A DNA stretch of 11,975 bases from Acidothermales bacterium (GTDB lineage: Bacteria > Actinomycetota > Actinomycetes > Streptosporangiales > WHST01). Positions 5,459 through 11,975 of the stretch are shown here, piece after piece; position 1 is the first letter of the stretch; every line of letters starts with the position of its first letter. The position numbers were made by a program, and so were the translations under genes. Below the pieces are notes generated by a model, which saw nothing but the letters and a program-made list of their open reading frames with translations, was not told the DNA's origin and ran no database searches. The DNA lies in assembly GCA_017354575.1 (NCBI GenBank), contig JAFMQP010000076.1, forward strand, positions 1-11,975. The letters are read 5' to 3'.

Positions 5459-6763
5459 GTGACCGACGAGAGCCAGCCCCACCACGTCACCGTCGACCGG
5501 TACGTCGAGCGGTACGCCGCCCGCGCGCGTGGAATGGTCGCCTCGGAGATCCGCGCTCTGTTCGCCGTGGCGTCCCGCCCTGAGATCGTCAGCCTCGCGG
5601 GGGGCATGCCGTACGTCTCGGCGCTGCCGCTCGACGCCGTCGGCGACATCTTCGACGACCTCGTCGGCTCGCGTGGCGCGGTCGCCATGCAGTACGGCAG
5701 CGCCCAGGGCGACCCGGGCCTGCGCGAGCAGATCTGCGAGGTGATGGCGCTCGAGGGCGTCAACGGACACGCCGACGACGTGGTCGTGACGGTCGGCTCG
5801 CAGCAGGCGCTCGACCTGATCGGCCGGATCTTCCTCGACCCCGGTGACGTCGTGCTCGCCGAGGCGCCGTCGTACGTCGGCGCGCTCGGGGTGTTCGCGT
5901 CGTACCAGGCGGACGTCGTGCACGTGCCCATGGACGACGACGGGCTCCAGCCAGACGCGCTGCGCGACGCCATCGCCCGCACGGCGGCGTCCGGCCGCAC
6001 ACCCAAGCTCCTCTACACGGTGCCGAACTTCCACAACCCCGCGGGTGTCACGCTGGCGGCGTCACGGCGAGCGGAGATCGTGGACATCGCGCGTTCGGCC
6101 GGAGTGCTCGTACTCGAGGACAACCCGTACGGGCTGCTCGGCTTCGACCAGGAGCCGATGCGGGCGCTGCGCGCGGACGACGGCGACACGGTCGTCTACC
6201 TCGGCTCGTTCTCCAAGACGTTCGCTCCGGGACTACGGGTCGGCTGGGCGCTCGCGCCGCGCGGTGTGCGCGACAAGCTCGTACTCGCCGCGGAGGCCGG
6301 CATCCTCAGCCACTCCGTGGTCTGCCAGCTGGCGCTGAGCCAGTACCTCGCCAACCATCCCTGGCGCGACCAGGTCAAGGCGTTCCGTGAGCTGTACCGG
6401 GAGCGCAGGGACGCGATGCTCGGCACCCTGTCCTCGGTCATGCCGGCGGCGTGCACGTGGACCCACCCGACCGGTGGGTTCTACGTCTGGCTCACCGTGC
6501 CCGAGGGCATCGACACCAAGGCGATGCTGCCCCGCGCGGTCGGCGCGCGGGTGGCGTACGTCCCCGGCAGCGCGTTCTTCGCCGACGGGGCGGACGGAGC
6601 CCGGCACATGCGACTCTCGTACTGCTACCCGGAGCCGGACCGGATCCGGGAGGGCGTCCGCCGGCTCGGCGCCGTCCTCGAGGAGGAGGTCGAGGTACGC
6701 GACACCTTCGGCACCACCGGCACCCCGGCTCGCGGTCTCGATCGGCCGCCACCGAACCTGTAG
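5459..6763 (+). CDS. Fold-type-I PLP-dependent aminotransferase (2-aminoadipate / MocR-domain type)
   Basis: This 434-residue cytoplasmic transaminase lacks the GntR DNA-binding domain found in MocR regulators. Visible signatures are VSLAGGMPYVSALPLD near the N-terminus, MQYGSAQGDPGLRE, VVTVGSQQALDLI (PLP phosphate region), TVPNFHNPAGVT with the conserved NPxG, EDNPYGLL, and SFSKTFAPGLRVGW with the PLP-binding Lys at 253. The family includes 2-aminoadipate, aromatic and branched-chain aminotransferases, and the substrate cannot be set from sequence. The GTG start at 5459 is supported by GGAGG at 5448-5452 with 6-base spacing. The C-terminal 30 residues are a non-conserved tail rich in Pro, Thr and Gly. 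The Ddl-like gene follows after 15 bases, so the two are probably co-transcribed. A pyridoxal kinase upstream could supply the cofactor. Confidence 0.88.
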   Translation: MTDESQPHHVTVDRYVERYAARARGMVASEIRALFAVASRPEIVSLAGGMPYVSALPLDAVGDIFDDLVGSRGAVAMQYGSAQGDPGLREQICEVMALEGVNGHADDVVVTVGSQQALDLIGRIFLDPGDVVLAEAPSYVGALGVFASYQADVVHVPMDDDGLQPDALRDAIARTAASGRTPKLLYTVPNFHNPAGVTLAASRRAEIVDIARSAGVLVLEDNPYGLLGFDQEPMRALRADDGDTVVYLGSFSKTFAPGLRVGWALAPRGVRDKLVLAAEAGILSHSVVCQLALSQYLANHPWRDQVKAFRELYRERRDAMLGTLSSVMPAACTWTHPTGGFYVWLTVPEGIDTKAMLPRAVGARVAYVPGSAFFADGADGARHMRLSYCYPEPDRIREGVRRLGAVLEEEVEVRDTFGTTGTPARGLDRPPPNL

Positions 6764-6778
6764 CGAAAGGTCTTGCGT

Positions 6779-7738
6779 ATGGCTGACGTGACCGGGCCCG
6801 TCGTCGTGCTCGCCGGAGGGCTCTCGCACGAGCGGGACGTCTCGCTGCGCTCCGGGCGTCGGGTGGCCGACGCGCTGCGCGAGGTCGGTGTCGAGGTGTA
6901 CGAGCGCGACGTCGACGCCGAGTTGCTGCCCGCGCTCGCGGCGGACCTGCCCGCCGCCGTGTTCCCCGTGGTGCACGGCGCGGCAGGCGAGGACGGTGCC
7001 GTCCGCGAGGTGCTCGAGCTGCTCGGTGTGCCCTACGTCGGCGCACGGCCGGACGCCTGCAGACGGGCGTACGACAAGCCGGTCGCGAAGACGGTCGTGA
7101 CCCACGCCGGCATCCCGACACCGGAGGCGGTCACGCTTCCCCAGGCGACGTTCCGCGACCTCGGTGCCGGCGCCGTCCTCGACCGCATCGTCGCGCGGCT
7201 GGGACTCCCGCTCGTGGTCAAGCCCGCGCGGGGCGGCAGCGCGCTGGGCATGCACGTGGTCCGTAACGTCGTCGACCTACCGGCGGCGATGGTCGGCTGC
7301 TTCTCCTACGGCGACACCGCGCTCGTCGAGCGGTTCGTGGCCGGTAGCGAGGTGGCCGTCGGCGTCGTCGACACCGGCGCCGGGCCGCAGGCACTGCCCC
7401 CGGTCGAGATCGTGCCCGCCGACGGCGTCTACGACTACGCCGCCCGCTATACCGCGGGCCAGACGGAGTTCTTCTGTCCGGCGCGGCTGTCCGTCGACGC
7501 GATCAAGGCGGCGGAGGACACCGCGGTCCTCGCGCATCGCGCGCTGGGCCTGCGGGACATCTCCAGGAGCGACCTCATCGTCGACGAGAACGGTGAGGTA
7601 CAGCTGCTCGAGGTGAACGTCGCACCAGGCATGACCGAGACGAGCACGCTACCGATGGCGGTCGCCGCGACGCAGCACGATTTCGGCGCGCTGTGCCGCG
7701 ACCTCGTGGCAGCCGCGATCAGCCGTCCGCGTCGCTGA
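6779..7738 (+). CDS. D-alanine--D-alanine ligase-like ATP-grasp enzyme
   Basis: This 319-residue protein aligns end to end with Ddl, which joins two D-Ala using ATP for peptidoglycan precursors. Motifs in order are GGLSHERDVSLRSG, VVHGAAGEDGAVRE, VKPARGGSALGM with Lys148, YDYAARY and FFCPA of the omega-loop region, RSDLIVDENG, and LEVNVAPGMTETSTLP with the metal-binding Asn280. Compared with E. coli DdlB from memory, the ATP Lys, omega-loop Tyr, Arg and Asn are kept, but the second Ser of GSS is Ala and SHSLVP reads ETSTLP. It may be a second Ddl or a related dipeptide ligase, so no symbol is given. The ATG at 6779 has GAAAGG at 6765-6770. The TTG at 6773 is too close to that site. The 3' end overlaps parB on the other strand by 20 bases. 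Confidence 0.85.
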   Translation: MADVTGPVVVLAGGLSHERDVSLRSGRRVADALREVGVEVYERDVDAELLPALAADLPAAVFPVVHGAAGEDGAVREVLELLGVPYVGARPDACRRAYDKPVAKTVVTHAGIPTPEAVTLPQATFRDLGAGAVLDRIVARLGLPLVVKPARGGSALGMHVVRNVVDLPAAMVGCFSYGDTALVERFVAGSEVAVGVVDTGAGPQALPPVEIVPADGVYDYAARYTAGQTEFFCPARLSVDAIKAAEDTAVLAHRALGLRDISRSDLIVDENGEVQLLEVNVAPGMTETSTLPMAVAATQHDFGALCRDLVAAAISRPRR

Positions 7739-8669
7739 TACCGCGGGTCGGTAGGTTCGGCGCCATCAGGCCCACGATCCGCTCCAGGTCCTCGAGCGAC
7801 GCGAACTCCACGACGATCTTTCCCTTACGGGCGCCCAGGTCGACCCGGACCCGGGTGTCGAAGACGTCGGAGAGGCGGTTGGCGAGATCCTGGACGCCCG
7901 GCGCTGTCGGCCGCTTGCTCGCGGCCCGCCGCGGCTTGTCGGGTTCCGGGTCACCGAGCGCGACGAGCTCCTCGACGGTGCGGACCGAGAGCCCTTCGGA
8001 CACGATCCGGCCCGCCAGCCGGTCTTGCGCCGCGCCGTCCTCGACGGCGAGCAGCGCGCGGGCATGGCCAGCGGACAGGACGCCGGCGGCGACCCGGCGC
8101 TGCACCGGCGCGGACAGCCGCAGCAGGCGCAGCGTGTTGGTGATCTGCGAGCGGGAGCGGCCGATCCGCTGCGCGAGCTCGTCGTGCGTGCTGTTGAAGT
8201 CGTCGAGCAGCTGCTGGTACGCCGCCGCCTCCTCCAGCGGGTTCAGCTGCGCGCGGTGCAGGTTCTCCAGCAGCGCGTCCCTGAGCATGGCGTCGTCGCC
8301 GGTCTCCCGCACGATCGCGGGAATGCGCCGCAGGCCGGCTTCGCGCGACGCACGCCAACGACGTTCGCCCATCACCAGCTGGTACCGCTCGTCGCCGAGG
8401 TGGCGGACGACGACGGGCTGGAGCAGACCGACCTCCTTGATCGAGGCGACGAGCTCGGCCAGCGCTTCCTCGTCCATCACCTGTCGCGGCTGCCGGGGGT
8501 TCGGTTCGATCGCATCGAGCGGCACCTCGGCGAGTCGGGCGCCTGGGACGACCGCCGGCTGCGTGCCGTTCGGCGCATCCCCGTTCCGCGACGCGTTGCC
8601 GGGCTGCGGTCCGCTCGGGATCAGTGACGCGAGACCGCGACCCAGCCCCCTACGTGGTGCATCGCTCAC
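7719..8669 (-). CDS. parB: Chromosome-partitioning protein ParB
   Basis: This 316-residue parS-binding CTPase loads as a clamp at parS and organises the origin region for segregation by ParA. The N-terminal GLGRGLASLI (8-17) is the ParA-contact segment. The CTP-binding domain has NPRQPR (57-62), GERRWRA (101-107) and ENLHRAQLNPLEEA (135-148). A helix-turn-helix follows at about 161-185 (THDELAQRIGRSRSQITNTL), and the C-terminal part is the dimerisation domain. The GTG start (8669-8667) is preceded by GGAGG at 8677-8681 with 7-base spacing and overlaps the parA stop as GTGA. The frame is open further upstream through parA, but homology begins at this GTG. Two parS sites lie about 1 kb upstream in parA. 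The 3' end overlaps the Ddl-like gene. Confidence 0.97.
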   Translation of the reverse strand: MSDAPRRGLGRGLASLIPSGPQPGNASRNGDAPNGTQPAVVPGARLAEVPLDAIEPNPRQPRQVMDEEALAELVASIKEVGLLQPVVVRHLGDERYQLVMGERRWRASREAGLRRIPAIVRETGDDAMLRDALLENLHRAQLNPLEEAAAYQQLLDDFNSTHDELAQRIGRSRSQITNTLRLLRLSAPVQRRVAAGVLSAGHARALLAVEDGAAQDRLAGRIVSEGLSVRTVEELVALGDPEPDKPRRAASKRPTAPGVQDLANRLSDVFDTRVRVDLGARKGKIVVEFASLEDLERIVGLMAPNLPTRGISDADG

Positions 8670-9808
8670 CTGACCCCCTCCGCCGACTCGATCCGCTGTG
8701 CGAGCTCCTTCGCCGCCTCCAGATAGGAGAGCGCCCCGGTGGAGCCCGGGTCGTAGGTCATCACGGTCTGGCCGTAGCTGGGCGCCTCGGAGATCCGGAC
8801 ACTCCGCGGCACGACGGTCGCCAGCACGCGGTCGCCGAAGTGCGCGCGTACCTCCTCGGCGACCTGGGCGGAGAGTCGGGTGCGTCCGTCGTACATGGTC
8901 AGCAGCACGGTCGTGACGTCCAGGTCCGGGTTCAGCTGCGACTTGACCAGGTCGATGTTGTGCAGCAGCTGGCCGAGACCCTCGAGCGCGTAGTACTCGC
9001 ACTGGATCGGGATCAGCACCTCGTTGCTGGCGACGAAGGCGTTGACCGTGAGCAGCCCGAGCGACGGCGGACAGTCGAGGAAGATGTAGTCGAAGCCGCC
9101 GTTCTCGATGACGCCGGCGAGTGCGCGCTTGAGCCGAATCTCCCGGGCGACCATCGGCACCAACTCGACCTCGGCGCCGGCCAGGTCGATCGTGGCCGGC
9201 ACGCACGACAGCTGAGGGACGTCCCGCACCGGCTGTGCCATGTCGAGCAACGACGCCTCACCGATGAGCGCGTCGTACACGGAGGTGACGCCGGAACGGT
9301 GCTCGACGTTCAGCGCGGTGGAGGCGTTTCCCTGCGGGTCGAGGTCGACGACGAGGACGTTGAGCTTGTTGAGGGCGAGGGACGCGGCGAGGTTCACCGT
9401 CGTCGTGGTCTTACCGACCCCGCCCTTCTGGTTCGCGACGACCATGACGCGTGGTTGGGCCGGGCGCGGCCAACTGCCGGAGCTGATCGCCGCACGCGAC
9501 CGGAGGACGGCCTGCGTCTCGCGGGCGATCGGAGTGTCCAGGAAGTCGTCGAGCCCGCTCGAGCCCGCGACGATGGCTGACGCCGTCGGTACCGCCAGCG
9601 GCGTCGTTTCACGTGAAACCTGCGGGTCGTCGACGGACTCGGACCCGATCGAGGTCTCCATCGCGTTCCTACTCTCCGCGCCGGGCCCGGCTGTTTCACG
9701 TGAAACATCCGGGACGCCCTGCGGCCAGCCGAGCGGCACGGCCGCCGATCCGACGTCCTCGCGACGGGCTTCACCACCCGTCTCCGGCCAGCCGAGCATC
9801 GACCTCAC
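8666..9808 (-). CDS. parA: Chromosome-partitioning ATPase ParA (Soj)
   Basis: ParA is a deviant-Walker ATPase that moves ParB-bound origins. Conserved sequence starts at LDTPIARE. The Walker A motif NQKGGVGKTTT, DLDPQGNAS, the Walker B FLDCPPSLG and the VVPRSVRISEAPSYG segment are all present. I prefer the GTG at 9808-9806: it overlaps the rsmG TGA as GTGA, has GGAGG 5 bases upstream (9814-9818), and GC-biased third positions continue through the extension. This gives 380 residues with a non-conserved N-terminus that includes two Leu-Gly-Trp-Pro repeats. An ATG at 9661-9659 with AGGA 5 bases upstream gives 331 residues, closer to typical length, and is a real alternative. Both parS sites lie in the extended frame. 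Identity is certain; the start is not. Confidence 0.93.
   Translation of the reverse strand: MRSMLGWPETGGEARREDVGSAAVPLGWPQGVPDVSRETAGPGAESRNAMETSIGSESVDDPQVSRETTPLAVPTASAIVAGSSGLDDFLDTPIARETQAVLRSRAAISSGSWPRPAQPRVMVVANQKGGVGKTTTTVNLAASLALNKLNVLVVDLDPQGNASTALNVEHRSGVTSVYDALIGEASLLDMAQPVRDVPQLSCVPATIDLAGAEVELVPMVAREIRLKRALAGVIENGGFDYIFLDCPPSLGLLTVNAFVASNEVLIPIQCEYYALEGLGQLLHNIDLVKSQLNPDLDVTTVLLTMYDGRTRLSAQVAEEVRAHFGDRVLATVVPRSVRISEAPSYGQTVMTYDPGSTGALSYLEAAKELAQRIESAEGVR
9605..9620. other. parS: parS site, 14-base core perfect
   Basis: GTTTCACGTGAAAC at 9606-9619 is the palindromic parS core. The outer bases are C and C rather than T and A, so it matches 14 of 16. It lies inside the parA reading frame with either start and encodes Val-Ser-Arg-Glu-Thr. 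ParB should bind it, possibly less tightly than the perfect site 87 bases away. Confidence 0.9.
9692..9707. other. parS: parS site, perfect 16-mer
   Basis: TGTTTCACGTGAAACA matches the canonical bacterial parS sequence at all 16 positions. It lies just upstream of the internal parA ATG (9661) and downstream of the preferred GTG (9808), so it is either coding or in the parA leader. It is in the same phase as the other site and would also encode Val-Ser-Arg-Glu-Thr. Its position fits origin-proximal parS clusters in actinobacteria. Confidence 0.97.
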
Positions 9809-10482
9809 CGGCGCCTCCCCCCGGCGACGGCGCGGGTACTCAACCGCACCACGGTCGTCGGTGGATCGATCATGCCGCATCCAACCGTCAGCACCTCGAT
9901 CGCCTCCACACCTTGGCGTCCGAGCGCGCGCGGAACGATCCACTGGCCCCCGGCTTGCTCCACGTCCAACTCGGCCAGCTCACTCATCACCGTCTCCCCT
10001 TTGACCGCAAGAACGGTACCGCCTGGGCGGCACAATGGAACGGTCAACGCGACGAGTCGCGGCATTCGCGCAACGGCACGGGCCGTGACGACGTCGCCTA
10101 CGATCCGTCCGACGAATTCCTCGCCCCGGCCCCGCCGTACCGACACGTTCGACAGCGTCAACCCTGCGACGCACTCCTCGAGGAACACACAACGACGCAG
10201 CATCGGCTCGACCAGCGTCACGCGCAGATCCGGTCGCGCGATGGCCAACGGCACGCCCGGTAGCCCCGCACCCGAACCGACGTCCACCACGGTCAGGTCC
10301 GGCGCGATCAGCCCGGCGATCGCAGCGGACGGCAACAGGTGACGCTCCCAGATCCGCGCCGACTCTCGTGGGCCGATCAGGCCGCGTTCGATCCCGGTCG
10401 TCGCGAGTATGTCCGCGTACCGCGCCGCCAACGGCGCGCGCTCACCGAGCAGCCGTTCCGCGACCTCCGTCCGGTAGGCCAC
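9805..10482 (-). CDS. rsmG: 16S rRNA (guanine-N7)-methyltransferase RsmG (GidB)
   Basis: This 225-residue SAM-dependent enzyme methylates N7 of G527 (E. coli numbering) of 16S rRNA. Loss of the family enzyme gives low-level streptomycin resistance. Signatures are GPRESARIWERHLLPS (37-52), the SAM-binding DVGSGAGLPG (67-76) followed by VTLVEP, and TARAVARMPRL. Length matches actinobacterial RsmG (M. tuberculosis about 224). The GTG start (10482-10480) is 8 bases after the jag stop and lacks a clear ribosome binding site. The frame continues upstream into jag, but homology starts here. The stop TGA (9807-9805) overlaps the preferred parA GTG. It sits in the conserved order jag-rsmG-parA-parB. 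Confidence 0.95.
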   Translation of the reverse strand: MAYRTEVAERLLGERAPLAARYADILATTGIERGLIGPRESARIWERHLLPSAAIAGLIAPDLTVVDVGSGAGLPGVPLAIARPDLRVTLVEPMLRRCVFLEECVAGLTLSNVSVRRGRGEEFVGRIVGDVVTARAVARMPRLVALTVPLCRPGGTVLAVKGETVMSELAELDVEQAGGQWIVPRALGRQGVEAIEVLTVGCGMIDPPTTVVRLSTRAVAGGRRR

Positions 10483-10490
10483 GGATACGG

Positions 10491-11030
10491 TCAGGCCGGC
10501 AGCACGACGACCCGGCGCTCCGGCTCCTCGCCCTCGGACTCGCTGGTCAGTCCGGCGGCGGCGACGACGTCGTGCACGCACTTGCGCTCGAACGGCGTCA
10601 TCGGTGCCAGGCGCTTGGGCTGCCCGGACGAACGCACCTCGTCCACGGCCTCCGCGGCAAGCTCCGCCAGCTCGGCCCGGCGCTGGCTGCGGAAGTCGCC
10701 GACGTCGAGCATCAGCCGACTCCGCTCACCCGTCTGCTGCTGCACGGCGAGCCGGGTCAGCTCCTGCAGCGCTTCGAGTGTCCGGCCTTCGTCGCCGATC
10801 AGGTCGTCGAGGTTGTCGCCCACGACGGCGACGACCGCACGTGTGCCCTCGACGTCCATGTCGATGTCCCCGTCGAGGTCGGCGATGTCGAGCAGGCCCT
10901 CGACGTAGTCCGCCGCCACTTCGCCCTCCTCCTCGAGCAACTCGCCGTCCGTCGACTCAGGGGATTCGTCGGGCGACGGTTCGGCCTCCGCGGGGTCGGC
11001 AACGGTCGACTCGGTGGAGACATCGGTCAT
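10491..11030 (-). CDS. jag: KH/R3H RNA-binding protein Jag (KhpB)
   Basis: This 179-residue protein is predicted to bind RNA through a KH domain with Gly-Asp-Glu-Gly at 79-82 (IGDEGRTLEALQEL) and a C-terminal R3H domain with Arg149-x3-His153 (ERKCVH). Residues 1-61 are very acidic and look disordered. The long Jag-N domain of Firmicutes KhpB is absent, as in other actinobacterial versions (Rv3920c is of similar size). In Gram-positive bacteria KhpB works with KhpA as an RNA chaperone linked to cell division and growth. Its place next to yidC is nearly universal, and the reason is not clear. The ATG start (11030-11028) has AAGGAG 6 bases upstream. It begins 47 bases after the yidC stop. Confidence 0.93.
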   Translation of the reverse strand: MTDVSTESTVADPAEAEPSPDESPESTDGELLEEEGEVAADYVEGLLDIADLDGDIDMDVEGTRAVVAVVGDNLDDLIGDEGRTLEALQELTRLAVQQQTGERSRLMLDVGDFRSQRRAELAELAAEAVDEVRSSGQPKRLAPMTPFERKCVHDVVAAAGLTSESEGEEPERRVVVLPA

Positions 11031-11077
11031 GGCGTACTCCTTCGAACAGGGAACTGCGGACAGCGGACGGCGCGGCG

Positions 11078-11975
11078 TCAGCTCTTCTTCTGTCCGGTGG
11101 TCTTCTTCTGGCCGGGCCGGGTGCCCTGCTGGCCCTGGCCGGACGTCTTCTGCCCACTGCGCTTCTTGCGTGGTACGCGTGTCGGCTGGTTCCGCACGAC
11201 ACGGGCGGCGGGAACCGGCTCCGGTTCCGGCTCGGCCTTGCGCTTTCGCTTGAACAGCTGGCTCACGCCGTTGCCGGCCGAGTCCGCGCCGTTGGCGGCC
11301 GCCTTCGCCGGCGTCGTCGTCGCGGCCGTCGTCTTGGCCGCACCGGACTTGCCCGACGCTCCCGACGAGGCCGGCGTCGTGCCCGGCTTCGCCCCGTCCT
11401 TGGCGGCAACCGGCTGGTGCGGATGGCGGTGCAGCACGTAGAACTGCTGGCCCATGGTCCACAGGTTCGACGTAGTCCAGTAGACGATCAGGCCCATGGG
11501 GAAGAAGAAGCCCCAGACGAGGAACATCGCCGGGAAGATGAACAGCATGATCTTCTGCTGCTGCTGGAACGGCGTGCTCTGACCGGCGGCCTGCTGCTGC
11601 GCGGTCTGCTTCATCATCAGCTGACGCTGCGCGATGAACGTGGTCACCGCCATGATGACCACGAAGACGATGATCACGATCCGGGCCAGCGTGGGGTTGG
11701 CCCCGAGCGCGGCCATCTTGTCGGCGCCGTCGCGGAACATCAGGCCGATCGGCACCCCGAAGATCTTCGCGTGCGCCGCCGAGTCGACCAGGTGGGGAGT
11801 CAGCCCGTACTTGGCCTGGTCCCGCGAGATCGCGTTGAGGACGTGGTACATCGCGTACAGGAACGGCGCCTGCGCGATGATCGGAAGACAGCCCGAGAGC
11901 GGGTTCGCCCCGTTCTCCCGGTACAGCTTCATCATCTCTTCCTGCAGCTTCTGCTTGTCGTCCTTGTACTTCTTC
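11078..11975 (-). CDS. yidC: Membrane protein insertase YidC/Oxa1 (N-terminal part outside window)
   Basis: The frame runs off the right edge, leaving 298 C-terminal residues. YidC inserts proteins into the cytoplasmic membrane, alone or with SecYEG. The visible part begins in the charged cytoplasmic C1 hairpin (KKYKDDKQKLQEEMMKLYRE). Three membrane segments follow, near CLPIIAQAPFLYAMYHVL, IVIIVFVVIMAVTTFIA, and MLFIFPAMFLVWGFFFPMGL running into the signature VYWTTSNLWTMGQQ. After HRHPHQP comes a cytoplasmic tail of about 115 residues: first an Ala/Thr/Gly/Ser-rich linker, then KRKRK, Glu-Pro repeats and a strongly basic end rich in Gly-Gln-Lys. Such basic tails in Oxa1 and some YidC proteins contact the ribosome. 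An ATG within the frame near 11935 is internal, not the start. Confidence 0.96.
   Translation of the reverse strand, partial: KKYKDDKQKLQEEMMKLYRENGANPLSGCLPIIAQAPFLYAMYHVLNAISRDQAKYGLTPHLVDSAAHAKIFGVPIGLMFRDGADKMAALGANPTLARIVIIVFVVIMAVTTFIAQRQLMMKQTAQQQAAGQSTPFQQQQKIMLFIFPAMFLVWGFFFPMGLIVYWTTSNLWTMGQQFYVLHRHPHQPVAAKDGAKPGTTPASSGASGKSGAAKTTAATTTPAKAAANGADSAGNGVSQLFKRKRKAEPEPEPVPAARVVRNQPTRVPRKKRSGQKTSGQGQQGTRPGQKKTTGQKKS

Noticed and set aside
5456..5461. CACGTG at the aminotransferase start as a further parS
   Set aside because: Flanking bases do not match GTTTCACGTGAAAC; only the central hexamer is shared. Other CACGTG hits in the window fail in the same way.
3655..6006. A very long open frame (783 codons) on the minus strand opposite cwlM, the GNAT gene and the aminotransferase
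   Set aside because: It is antisense to three well-supported genes, has no recognisable domains and has Arg/Pro/Asp-rich composition typical of shadow frames in high-GC DNA.
6779..7738. The Ddl-like gene as a pseudogene because of changed pocket residues
   Set aside because: The frame is intact over the full family length, and the ATP, metal and omega-loop residues are retained.

Overview
The window is high-GC DNA (roughly 70% G+C, strong G/C bias at third codon positions, many GTG starts). It carries the conserved origin-proximal block of an actinobacterial (Actinomycetota) chromosome. The order sigM - anti-sigma - trxB - trxA - cwlM, facing parB - parA - rsmG - jag/khpB - yidC, is the order known from Mycobacterium and, in part, Streptomyces near dnaA/oriC. 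No genus can be named from this sequence. No mobile elements, CRISPR, rRNA or tRNA genes were seen.

Left arm (+ strand, 1-7738): the 3' end of an ECF sigma factor (SigM-like), a zinc-binding membrane anti-sigma factor, thioredoxin reductase (trxB), thioredoxin (trxA), a PdxY-type pyridoxal kinase, the CwlM-type cytoplasmic amidase-fold protein, a GNAT acetyltransferase, a fold-type-I PLP aminotransferase and a D-Ala-D-Ala ligase-like ATP-grasp enzyme. trxB is preceded by an exact GGAAT-N18-GTT motif, the disulphide-stress (SigR/SigH-type) promoter. The anti-sigma gene is preceded by GGAAC-N17-CGTC, an ECF-type promoter candidate. The pdxY, aminotransferase and ddl-like genes are additions to the mycobacterial layout and suggest a PLP / amino acid / cell-wall theme around cwlM.

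Right arm (- strand, 11975-7719): yidC (5' end outside the window), jag/khpB, rsmG, parA and parB form a tightly packed operon running away from the presumed origin, which should lie beyond the right edge. rsmG/parA (with the preferred start) and parA/parB each overlap by a 4-base GTGA. Two parS sites, one a perfect 16-mer and one with a perfect 14-base core, lie at the 5' end of parA in the same codon phase, so each encodes Val-Ser-Arg-Glu-Thr.

The two arms converge and overlap tail to tail by 20 bases (ddl-like against parB), leaving no room for an intergenic terminator. Non-coding space is small: 262-333, 1201-1295, 2253-2337 and 5320-5458 are the only gaps above 60 bases, and none reaches 300. 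The 5320-5458 gap carries an unusual array of five 8-bp units based on GTCGAC. No clearly new biological system was found. The most interesting items are the promoter logic of the sigma/thioredoxin region, the parS sites inside parA, the 8-bp array, and the pdxY/aminotransferase/ligase set around cwlM.
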